Source of the DNA: Pelodera strongyloides | Taxonomy: Eukaryota > Nematoda > Chromadorea > Rhabditida > Rhabditidae | DNA length: 64,000 nt | Assembly: GCA_036852015.1 (NCBI GenBank) | Contig: JAANDG010000048.1 | Location: forward strand, 306,001 to 370,000 | Direction: 5' to 3' | The notes under the pieces: model-generated | What the model was told of the DNA's origin: nothing | What the model saw: only the letters and a program-made list of their open reading frames with translations | Databases searched by the model: none | Shown here: positions 11,843 to 22,200 of the stretch, piece after piece | How the letters are laid out: each line of letters begins with the position of its first letter | Position numbering within the stretch: the first letter of the stretch is position 1 | Translations under genes and position numbers: made by a program

Positions 11843-14800
11843 TTAATTCGAGTATGGCTGGTACTGCAGAGCTGACGGCGGTTGCGGTGCGTGTGAAGAC
11901 CTGCCAGGACACTGGCAGTACTAAAATAGGCACATATCTTATCACATAAAGGAACAAAGTTTGATAGTTTAATGCGTTTGTATGTCCGCAACGTTTTCCT
12001 ACGTTTCAGGCGTTAGGCCAAATCTTCCTCCAAAATAGTACTTTGGAATATACGCTTCATGCGTTCCATATAATATAAGTATACCCATTTTTTCATACTT
12101 GGAATTATTGCCTACGTCGTATTGGAAAGGCGCCTCAGGCGCGATAGTCGTCTGGGACAAAATATTTAAAATTTGAATTAACTCCTAGTGTTACTGAGAC
12201 TGATGAGACACGCCCCATCTTCGATGTATACCTGAAGTATTACCGAAAGACAACCACAATTCTCACCAATCCGTCCTCTCCAGGTTGTCCCGGTTCTCCA
12301 TTGATACCCGCAAGTCCTTGGGGCCCAGGTTGGCCACGGTCTCCTTGTGGGCCCTCCTTACCCATAAGTCCAGACGGCCCAAGAGGACCACTGTCGCCAA
12401 AGTCGCCTAGATTAATTTGTATTTTATGCCTCAATTGAGTAGCCTTGATTTTTAATCCGTGGATGAAACCCTAGTCAATGAAAGTTATTTCTCATGTGAA
12501 AGTCTTTAGTAATGTTTTTTATGTAAGAAATGGGGGTTAAGGTAACGAGCTTACGTAACGAGCAACATATTCACCTTCTGTTCCGATGGGTCCTCTAGGT
12601 CCGGGATGTCCCCTTGGTCCGGGGACACCCTTCATCTGATGAACGTCCATACCCTTCGGACCCTTATGTCCGGGAAGCCCATGGGGTCCTGCAACTCTTA
12701 GATTCAACTTAAATTTTGGACCGCAGATAAAAATTACAATATCGCAATGCATCAAGAAGATGAGCACGAAAAAAACAAGGTCCCTTGTTAGTATGTTGGT
12801 GTCCTTACTACACTGACATCTTAGGGTTCCTTTTGGTCTTTACAAAATTCACGTTTTTTTAGCACATACTCAGGCTATAAGTATAATTATACTCCACCTA
12901 GTGGCCCAGGAGGTCCTGAGTCTCCATTTGGCCCAGGTGCCCCATGCATTCCGGGATGCCCATTCTGTCCCTGCGACCCATGGTGTCCGGGAAGTCCCGG
13001 GGCTCCCGGCTGTCCCATGGGTCCCATTTCTCCCTGAAAAGCGTATACACAGGAAAAGTCGACCTACACAGGCAACACCAGGGTTGTTGCTTGGGCGAAA
13101 ACCGTTCGTAGATTCGTAGATCCCAGTGCAAATTACCAGGTCTCATTAGCAGTTTTCAATGAGGGGATGAAGTAAATATAAGGAAAAATTTCCCGCACTA
13201 TCGTTGATTATTTACTATATATTAGTTAATATAAGACAGAACAAAATTAATACAAAAAGAATAAGAATAGCTAGAAATACAGAAACGGAATAGCATAAAA
13301 GCCAGGAATGTTTACATAAGGTAACTTTAGGTACCTGTGGACATGTTATACATCCGACATCCACCATGTATCGCATTGTATCAATCGCGTCCGCTAAACA
13401 AACTTATTAAGCTTTATTTATTGATTTATTGAATGTGAGAACTATTGTTTACGCTTTGTTCTTATGCATTGTGAATATCAGTGGCGAATAAAAATATTAG
13501 AACGAAGTTGACTATGAGATAACTCCCCACCTCCATGCATTCCAGGGGGTCCATCTAGCCCAGGTTGCCCAGATTCGCCAGGCGATCCACGGCCACCAGG
13601 CGGCCCTACTGGGCAGTTGTTTTCCGTTTTGCAATCTATAAGTACAAGACAGTCATAAACAGACCAGGTTAACAAACAAGTAACATTGCAAAACTTAAAT
13701 AACCTTATCTAAGGCCGTTTTCACAGAAATTTAACGCTGCGGTAGGTTACAGGCCGACGTCTCTGCTCTCTCGGCTTTCTCTGCCTTTGACAGGCAGCGA
13801 GAGAAGGCCGGGAGAGCACGCTAAATTAGGAGACACCTGTAACCTACCCAGCGTTAAATTTTTGTGAAACCGGCTTCTGGATTAAACACTATATGTGGAT
13901 AGCAAACGTTCAAAATCGCACTGCAATTTGCTGAAGTCTGAAGTTGTTCCTCAAAAGTTGGCACTCTGCCAGGTGGATTCGGTCCGTTTCCGGGTCGATT
14001 TTGTGTTGCGGAAGCTGAAGAAGCGGATCCGGATGACCCAAACGCTCCAGAGCTGCCAGCAAACCCAAATGAACCACCTTCTCCATTAGGGAACGTACCC
14101 GGTCCACCAATTATACCGCCTAAATATGAATTACAATAAAATACACATAATCTCTATGCTAAAGGAAATATTCTACCCACTGAAATATTCTCCTGAGGCC
14201 ATATTCACACTCCGATTCCCTCAAGGAAATAGTCCCTGGGGACTGATGTAGTGAGACACGCAGAGAAAAAGACGGGGAATTCCCCATGGGGAACTGAGTG
14301 GTGAATATGGCCTCAGAATTTGTTTGAAGAGGAAGTTCAGACCACTAGTGTGACAACCGCATTCCAAAAAGACCGTACTTCATCGCCGACGTCTTACCGT
14401 AGTCATACACAATTCAGCTTCCGAAACGTGGAAGCACTCTGTTTATGGCTGTGCACCGAATCCCAACGTTCGTAGGATCAATAACATGAGCTTGAGAAGT
14501 TTTCAGTACACCCTAATTCCTAATAGTTACTAGTTTAACGAACTCGGTGGCCACTCGACACCGGCACTCGGTGGTCTCTGAATCCTCTGGCCGGCCATGT
14601 CAAAATACGTTTGCCGTTTCGTCCTCATCTTCTCAGGGTTGAGTTTATTAGAAATCGTCCCTAGCGCATCCTCGATATCCCGCGCTGAAGCCTAAACGTA
14701 AGGGCGCGTTTAAGATGACCGAAAGAAAGAAACAGTTCAATTCCGGATGTTCAGGATGGAAGAAAAGCAATTTTTTAATGGTAATGCAGAGACGAAACCA

Positions 14801-17777
14801 AAACCCGAAAAAAATTACTGTATTTTTTCAATTCCTTCAAATTTTAACAATTTTCTTTTCGGCCATCCTGAACGGCCGAAGTTGAATTTTTTTCTTTCTT
14901 CGGCCATATTCATAGTGATATTTCTGAATATATAAAGCTGGGAGCTTTGTTTGTTTGTTTGATTGATTGTGTGTTTGGATGATGTGCGTTACGCTCAGGT
15001 TGTAGGATTGGTTCAGTAGTTCACGTTCCCGTGCACTGAGCCATCTCACTTCCCGAGCGCCCCTCTCACAAACGTCCAAAAAAGGCTGCATATGTGGAAT
15101 ATGTGTGGTGTATCGTTCGGGCGTTTCTGCGGCACAAAGGGTTCAAAGAAAACTCACGGCACAAAACTCAAAGAACGACCAATTTTGAAACTTGAAATCA
15201 CGCTTTTTCGTCTAATGCTTTATTTACTCTTATTTTACACAACTTTTCCATATTGCCTTCAACGTGAGATTATCCTCACCTTGAGCAACCTACGAGAATC
15301 CAGCCCTGAGCTACGCACTCGCAGACTGCATACACTCACTGCATACTCACCAACGCCATTGCGGATGGCTCACACGAATGCCACTCAAAAAGTTGCAGTA
15401 TACTCCAAGGAAGCGGAGTATCGGCCGAGCGATAATGTTCAAGGAACATCCACTTGCTGTGCAACGCCATTGTGGAGCGCTCACATGAGCACCACACAAA
15501 AGTTTGCATGTACACAGGGCGCGGAGTACATGCCGAGCGATAGAGTTCAAAGAACACCCACTGCAGGGCACCTCCACTGCGGAACGCCCAGTGAACGCTA
15601 CAAAGGCTGCCATATACAGAATGCTTGCGGGGTATCGTTCGAGCGATTGTGCGGCAAGTAGGCCGAGATCCCTGTTCCTTGCAATTCAAGAAGCATATTC
15701 GCAATTATAATAATTCCCTGTCAATGGCATCGATGTGTGCTCAACTTGATGTTCCCCGTGGCGCCGGTCCTTATTTAGGAGGAATATAGTCAACAGAAAC
15801 TAAGTTATATCCCCGTGTTTGATATTGGTGTAGGTTTCAAAAGGAAAATAACAAAAGTGAAACCATTTCCTTCAGACAAATGTTTGCTTCTAACTTATAT
15901 AGCCCAGCGAAACATTGCGACGTATCATCCAGGCACATTCCTTTTTTTAGGATTTGAAATTTTTTCGATATTGTAGAGGTAGAGTCCAGTCAAAGTTGCA
16001 GACAATTTAGGAGGAATATAGTCAACAGAAACTAAGTTCTAACCCGTGTTCAATATTGGTATGGGTTTCAAAAAGAAAAAAGAAAGACTGGAGACTCTTT
16101 GGATACATTGCGGCGAAACATTGCGACTTATCATCCAGGCACATTACTTTTTTTAGGATTTGAAATTTTTCGATATTGTAGAGGTAGAGTCCAGCAAGTT
16201 GCAGACAATTTAGGAGGAATATAGTCAACAGAAACTAAGTTCTAACCCGTGTTCAATATTGGTATGGGTTTCAAAAAGAAAAAGAAAGACTGGAGACTCT
16301 TTGGATACATTGCGGCGAAACATTGCGACGTATCATCCAGGCACATTCCTTTTTTTAGGATTTGAAATTTTTTCGATATTGTAGAGGTAGAGTCCAGCAA
16401 GTTGCAGACAATTTAGGAGGAATATAGTCAACAGAAACTAAGTTCTAACCCGTGTTCAATATTGGTATGGGTTTCAAAAAGAAAAAGAAAGACTGGAGAC
16501 TCTTTGGTTACATTGCGGCGAAACATTGCGGCGTATCAGCCACGCGATATTAAGCTGCTTTTAGACTTTGGCAATTTTTTCGATGTCCTAGAGTAGAGCA
16601 ACTACGTTCTCTACGGCATATTCGCGGCGGCTATAGGGCGGCTATTTAGGCGGCTATTCGGCGACAAGAGAAGTCTGAAGGCGCGACAATCATTGAAGGC
16701 GGGGCGAACTCGCCGGATAGCCGCCGAATAGCCGCCGGACACTCTCTCGGCGAGGAGGGTCCAGAGAAAAATACCTTTCTTCCGAAAAAAATATATAAAC
16801 GATAAAAAAATGAAATTGACCAACATGCCCGAAGTCACGCTTTACAAAATTGTATCGAGACACACAGTATGGTGTTAAGGTCTCTTCTCGGGGTTAGTGC
16901 TAACCTCAAACTTGGGTAATTAAACCGAATGAGACCCCGCATTCCGCTCTCAAAAGAGAAATGTGAGTCGTATCGCTCGTGTGTGCACAAAACCCCGATA
17001 GCCGCCGAATAGCCGCCGGATAGCCGCCGCATTTTCGCCTGAAACAAGCAAGTTCGCAGCGGCTATCGGGCGGCTATCTGATAGCCGCCGCATTTTCGCC
17101 TGTTTTGGCGAGTTCGCGGCAGGTTTATCCTCGCCGAATAGCCGCCACTTTTGCGGAGCGAACTTGCCAAGGCCCAGATAGCCGCCGCGAACATGCCGTC
17201 AATCATCAGAGAAGTTGCAGACAATTTAGGAGAAATATAGTCAACAGAAACTAAGTTCTTTCCCCAGGAAACTATTCTTGCGAGAAAGAGTTGCCTCTAC
17301 TTATAGATATAGCCCAGTGAAACATAGCGACCATCAGCGAATATTGGAAAGACGCCTCAGGCGGCGGTAGCCGACTGGTTTCTGAATATCTTCATACAGA
17401 AAGCCTCTAATTATTTCCTTCTATTTCTTCTAAAGGTGACTGGGGTTTTCCCCATATATAGTAACGTGATTCCGTTGGAAGACTAGCTAGCTATGCGGCG
17501 TTTACTATATACCGAAATCAAAGAAATTCGTGTGCCGTTGGTGTGCCAGGAGCGCGCCGCAAATGTTTAATGCTCGCCCAAGTAAATAAAGCTGCGCATC
17601 GTAATTGCAAACCTGAAACTGTTCCACTCCAACATCAAACTCCAGCCAACTTTGGTCAAGTTCCAGCTTGACAGAGGCCAGACTTGTCAGAACAGCTGAC
17701 ATGGAGAGGAGTACTCCGGTTAAAAGAGTAAACACTGTCCAATCGAAGCCCCATGAAGGACTAGAAGCAGAACGCAT
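11843..17777 (-). CDS. nematode cuticle collagen
   Basis: Secreted extracellular matrix protein of the cuticle, about 359 aa. Residues 13-37 form a hydrophobic N-terminal segment. RTKR (78-81) is a furin/subtilisin-type processing site. CNC (170-172) and NNCP (176-179) are the conserved cysteine cluster before the triple helix. Gly-X-Y blocks fill about 180-334, with a break near GMDVHQMKG, and YCQCPGR (335-341) is the conserved C-terminal cysteine tail. Coding exons, 5' to 3': 17613-17777, 14544-14691, 13922-14119, 13531-13635, 12898-13029 (acceptor at 13033 also possible), 12575-12688, 12267-12406, 11843-11920. All junctions keep frame. The ATG at 17777 is the first in frame; a 5' exon is not excluded. 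Seven introns is many for this family, which usually has few. The end of exon 2 could also be at an upstream GTGTCG donor of the same phase. Lies 242 bp from the 3' end of the ACAD10-like gene, convergent. Confidence 0.9.
12783..12865. repeat. dispersed repeat shared with spectrin intron
   Basis: Collagen intron 5. TTAGTATGTTGGTGTCCTTA and the following ACTGA..CTT..GGGTT..TTTGGTC..TTTACAAA pattern match 44303-44380 in the same orientation. Origin unknown. Confidence 0.6.
13711..13876. mobile_element. 166-bp inverted-repeat element
   Basis: Collagen intron 3. The left end AAGGCCGTTTTCACAGAAAT pairs with the right end ending GTGAAACCGGCTT. The inner parts TTAACGCTG..GGTAGGTTACAGG and CCTGTAACCTACC.CAGCGTTAA are also complementary, so most of the element folds into a hairpin. 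MITE-like, non-coding. Confidence 0.75.
14193..14315. mobile_element. inverted-repeat element ending TGAGGCCATATTCAC
   Basis: Collagen intron 2. The ends TGAGGCCATATTCAC and GTGAATATGGCCTCA are perfect inverse complements. Internal GGGGAATTCCCC-type palindromes occur. The related end GAGGCCATATTCACCA appears near 41721, in a spectrin intron. Confidence 0.75.
14929..15123 (+). repeat. composite repeat, left part, copy 1
   Basis: Collagen intron 1. Begins ATATAAAGCTGGGAGCTTTG, continues with GTTTGTTTG and GGATGATGTGCGTTACGCTC, and ends near CGTTCGGGCG. It matches 62695-62896 over its whole length with scattered differences. The opening resembles the left ends of some Helitron-like elements (TATAAA..GTTTGTTTG), but I cannot show the required terminus or a Rep/helicase gene. 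Confidence 0.7.
15347..15640. repeat. degenerate ~116-bp tandem repeat
   Basis: CAACGCCATTG recurs at 15347 and 15463, and a weaker third unit follows at about 15578. Each unit also contains GCTCACA..GAG, a GCGGAGTA..GCCGAGCGAT stretch and GTTCAAGGAAC-like ends. Part of the composite repeat in collagen intron 1. Confidence 0.6.
15766..16600. repeat. tandem array, ~203-232-bp units
   Basis: Units start with (GCAGACAA)TTTAGGAGGAATATAGTC at about 15766, 15998, 16201 and 16404, so the two inner periods are 203 bp. Each carries AGAAACTAAGTT, GTGTTCAATATTGG, CATTGCGGCGAAACATTGCG and TTTGAAATTTTTTCGATATTG. The same unit forms the array at 63300-64000 and a single partial unit at 17215-17335. Confidence 0.85.
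16612..17195. repeat. GCGGCTAT / ATAGCCGC repeats around SL1 gene
   Basis: Clusters of GGCGGCTAT (16628-16665) and its complement ATAGCCGCC (16718-16737, 16998-17030, 17085-17180) flank the SL RNA gene on both sides. Local GC content is much higher than in the surroundings. No protein is recognisable. Confidence 0.7.
16817..16926 (-). ncRNA. SL1: SL1 spliced-leader RNA gene
   Basis: The reverse strand from 16926 to 16905 is the exact 22-nt nematode SL1 leader, starting GGTTTAATTA and ending GTTTGAG. It is followed immediately by GT (16904-16903), the trans-splice donor. Downstream come GGTTAG-CAC-TAACC (short hairpin spanning the donor), CGAGA...TCTCG arms (second stem), ACAATTTTGTAAAG (Sm-binding site, core AATTTTG) and GCGTGAC-TTCG-GGCATGT (third, imperfect stem). 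This is the standard order of an SL RNA: leader, stem, stem, Sm site, stem. Length of about 110 nt fits. The role is to donate SL1 with its trimethylguanosine cap to pre-mRNAs. The gene lies in collagen intron 1, same strand as the collagen. I could not identify the snRNA-type promoter element upstream. The 3' end is estimated. Confidence 0.82.
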
Positions 17778-18093
17778 CCTTCTTTCGAGTCTCAAATTTA
17801 AAACAAATAAACTACTTCTTTTATCATCTGAAACTACGTTACGAACTCGGATGGTCGCATACTAGCACCGGTAAATTACAGTTTTGTGATCGAAAAATCT
17901 CAAAGTTGAAAGCACTACCACCACGAGATCACGAAACGACAGAAAATTATACAAAACATCAAATATTAGTACAAAAACCCTCATACAAAAAAACCAATAC
18001 TCTAGCGTCCATAAATACCAGTCTACTCCCTCAAAAAGAAAAGAAAAGAAGATTACTCAATAGAGGATTCTATCCTCAAAAGATATCCCCTTC

Positions 18094-18429
18094 ACCTGCC
18101 CTTGTTCGCTTTATATCACCCAGTCAGGACCGACATTTGCATACCCAACTAGTCGAAATCCCACTATCACAGCGTGAACTCAATACCAAACGGTCAGCCG
18201 CTTCACTGCATAGAAAACAAACAAGGGAGAAAACCAGCTAAACCCCCCAAAGAAACCAGCTACCTGCCCTTGTTCGCTTTATATCACCCAGTCAGGACCG
18301 ACATTTGCATACCCAACTAGTCGAAATCCCACTATCACAGCGTGAACTCAATACCAAACGGTCAGCCGCTTCACTGCATAGAAAACAAACAAGGGAGAAA
18401 ACCAGCTAAACCCCCCAAAGAAACCAGCT
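18094..18429. repeat. perfect 168-bp tandem duplication
   Basis: 18094-18261 and 18262-18429 appear identical base for base, each beginning ACCTGCCCTTGTTCGC and ending AAGAAACCAGCT. It lies between the collagen start and the spectrin 3' end. Either very recent or an assembly artefact. No gene is recognised in the unit. Confidence 0.9.
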
Positions 18430-19252
18430 AGTCTTTTTTCAAACCCCATGTAAACCTGTGTTATGTGCATGCATATTGCATACCTACACTTACTGTAAAT
18501 GGCTGATCCCCCTAATAAAGTACAAGGATATTCATGATCATTTATCCCAAACAATAACATAATAATACACAGTAAAGCACTTCCTGCCATGACGCGATGT
18601 TTCGCGGGGGCGCCGACCAACCAGTATAAAACCCTGCGAGGCGGAGAATTCAGGACCCGGAGGCCCGAGAGCTTCTCGACTGTAGGACGTTTGATCCTAG
18701 GCTATGTTGTTTCCCAATGTAGAACTTCCCCACACGCTGCCTGCCACCTGTTTAATTTACACACCAGCATTATCAATCCACATCAAAAATCCCAAAAAAA
18801 ACTTTACTAATATTGCACATTTCAATAATAGTTAACAAATGAGATACTCGAGTTAGTTTCGTTACCTGTACGTACACACAATTAAAGCCAAAATACCTGA
18901 GTGAGTGATAAAAATAAGAATGAGCAACACATAATAATAATAACAAAATCTACAACAAAAATCACCGGGAGAAAACGGGCATAAAACCAACTACTCTCAT
19001 CAATATAGTACAAATAAGAATTAAAGAAATTAACAAAATACTGTTCAACTAACTTCCTTTAAATAGCAAAGGTAAACTAATGAGCCACGTTTTTCTGAAC
19101 GACTGTTTTGATTTAACATGGATAAACAATTAATACCGACGACTACACAAAAATCCAACATTATTCATTTTCTTGCAACAAAATGATCTCACGATCTAAC
19201 ACAACTCCTGCATCAAGTTATAACTTTCACGTTACAATATTACTTGCATATT
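18430..19252. other. spacer downstream of spectrin gene
   Basis: Mostly AT-rich, likely including the spectrin 3' UTR. A TATAAAA lies at about 18624 on the plus strand within a GC-richer stretch, but no gene follows it. Nothing else is supported. Confidence 0.5.
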
Positions 19253-22200
19253 CTAAGCACTGGTATGCTTCTGGAACAGACTTCTGATAAAGCTTTCAAA
19301 GTCAAAAGCATTCGTATACGTTCTGCCAGTCTTCGGGTCTTTGTACACACGCATGCGACGGACACAGTATTCGGCTTGTTGAGGAGGCAGATTCTAAAAA
19401 AAGTACACTAACTCATAAAAACAGTCTACAGTATCTAGAGGAGGTACGGTATCTACTCAACAGCACCTCTCTGGGTTTGCTTCATTACTCTCACCTTCGT
19501 TTCACTATCACCTTTCACTTAAGTAAAGCACAATGCCGTGAGGTTCAGTTAGGTAATTACGTTCTCTGTCATAATATTATAATATATGTTTTGCCCTATC
19601 ATGTCATGTAAGCTACGCTGTGTTATAAAGTTAAACTATCACTTTGCCTGTCATAATACAGCCAGTAATCACAGCACCTGGGGAAGCTAATTTAACTTAT
19701 AATTATTATACGCGACAAATTTTCCATTTTGAAGCCCACTTACATTACGAGCAAAAAGCCTTCTCCACGAATGATAATCAATGTTGACAATTATCCATTA
19801 GCGAAATCACTATGTTTAGAAGTCTCATATTATTCTACAGTACCCAACCCAACCAAGTAACCTATTCTACAGTACCCCATCCAACCAAGTAATCTACTCT
19901 ACAGTACCACACCCAACCAAGTGACCCACCGCAAACAGGTCGTCCCTCGTCACATACGGCGTGTTGTCCTTAGAAATCCATCGGAACGCATCGACCATGT
20001 CCTCGGATGATTCAATGTTCTCCGTTTCGCACGAGATCAGGAAGGTCATGTAGTCCTGCAGGCTCACGTAGCCATCACTGGAACATAGGACAGGATGACA
20101 ATAAAACACAAATCAGAAACTCAGCACAAAATCCTAAAAGGTCAGTTTGTCTACGAGATCAAGAATGTCATGTAGACACGTAGTCCTGCAGGCTCACGTG
20201 GCCGTCGCTCAACCAAGCATTAACCACTACGTGCGCAACAAAACGAATAGTACTTGCCATAGAACTAATAAAAACACTTAAACTCCAAAAAAAAAAGATA
20301 TTAGGTGAGAACTGATTGGGGAGAGAGAAAAAAGCGGAGAGCGAGAGAGACGAGTTAAGACAGCGAGGGTGGTAGAGTGACACAAAGGGTAAGACTGTAA
20401 ACATAGAACACAAACAACCCAGTCCTACCGATTCGGATCGAGAATGTTGATGATATGCTCAAAGTGTGGGTCGTGCTCCTCCGAGTCCACGTTCAGATTG
20501 TGTCCGAGAGCACAGAGACAGTTGCGCAGCTGAGTGTGGTCCAATCGGTTCTTTTGCTCCTGAATATAAATAAATAGCTAATCGCGCTAACAAAGGATAG
20601 AAAAATGAAAGTGGGTAAGCTGGCAAATTCACTACTTAAATTCTTAAATAATCAATCAGTATAGTTTTCAAAGTTTTCTACATAGTCATGGGGGTAAGAC
20701 ATTTGTCGACTTTTTAGGATCGCAAACAAAGATACACCGAATAGAACCAACTATTCAGCTCCCCGTTTCTCAATTTGTCGTAACAGTTTCGGACAGTTCT
20801 CACATAACACACGCTGAGGTAAACTAACTGACGGTTATGATGCCCCCAAATAAATGCTCACCGTGAAACACTGACATTAATACACCCACCCCACACCAAC
20901 TATCCAACATTTGATTAGAACTACACCAAAATTAATCATAGCAAAGTGAGCTTTTTTTTAACAATTTAAGCGTTAACTATATCTATAGACATAACATAAT
21001 CACATTCACGTTAAATTGCTTTATCAACTATATTCCCAAACAAAAAAAAGTCGAAAACTCACTTTATCAAAATGCTTGAAGGTGACGGTGAAATCTCGCA
21101 GCGCTTCTTCACTCACGCCACATTCGTTTCGCGCCTGGAATTGGAAATTGGAAACATACTTCAAAGCTTAAGATGAGACAACAATAAAAGCCATAAAAAA
21201 TGGTCTATTGTCATAAATGTCAGAAAAGTAGCAACAAAGCAGCAACTAACGGATATATCCACTTACAGTTACTTAACTCAAATAATACACCAAATGCAGT
21301 CATATATCACAGCTGCGTAGCCCACAGTGCAGCATGTCAAACCAAATACCAGAAGCTGAATGAACCAAAATAAAATAGAATACCCGAATCTGTTGTTCCA
21401 AATTGTGTTGAATTTGCATACGTAGTCGGTCGAGGTTGTCAAATGCTTGGGCCAATCCGACTGTCGAGTGCTCCGTGTAGCTACAATTCGAACATACTCA
21501 TTCACTCAAAATTCTGCGAAAACAAGATTATCGCAAGGTCTTTACGCCCTGGAACCACTTCATGTTCAATACGCGTTTTCGACAGAGTGACGTCAGTGCT
21601 AATTCTAAGGTAAGGAATAAGGAAAGAACCACCATTTCAAAACACAATAACTAGATAAATCGACTGAATATACTCTCCAAAAAGACACCTCAGCTCCATC
21701 GCTCCCCCGTATTATCTCGCTAAATCTGCATCTGCTGAACATAGATATATATCTAATCGTAAGGTATCTAAGGTATCATAATCTCCTCACTGATTATCCA
21801 GGATGAGGTTCTTCTCGAGCATGGTGCCGAACTCCTCCACCCTTCTCAGTGCAGTCTTGCCCTTCTTGATCTCGGCCGCGTACTCCTTGGTCACCTCCAG
21901 CTGCTCCTCCAGACTACCGGAGTCTTCGAGCATCGATTGCCGGGCAGATGAAAGCCACTGAACAAATTCACAGATCATAAAGAAATCGGCTGATAACACC
22001 CACCACACACCTTCCATGCCACCAAGGAACCTTACACCGAAGAAAATCTGAACCATACACCCAAGAAAATTACGCGGGCAAACTCCTTTCTCCCAAACCC
22101 CAAGAAAATCGGACCAGATTCAACAACGAAGAAGCAAAATGGAAGTGGGGAAAGGAAAGTAAAAAAATTCGTACCTGATAGAACTCATTTGCCACGTGGG

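Noticed and set aside
12119..12165. TATTGGAAAGGCGCCTCAGGCG shared with 17341-17365
   Set aside because: Only about 25 bases match; too short to call an element end.
15092..15704. Overlapping open frames of 122-189 codons on both strands
   Set aside because: They arise from the tandem repeat units of the composite element; both strands are open and neither resembles a protein family.
17906..18241. 111-codon plus-strand open frame
   Set aside because: Low complexity, no family resemblance, and it overlaps the tandem duplication; not supported as a gene.
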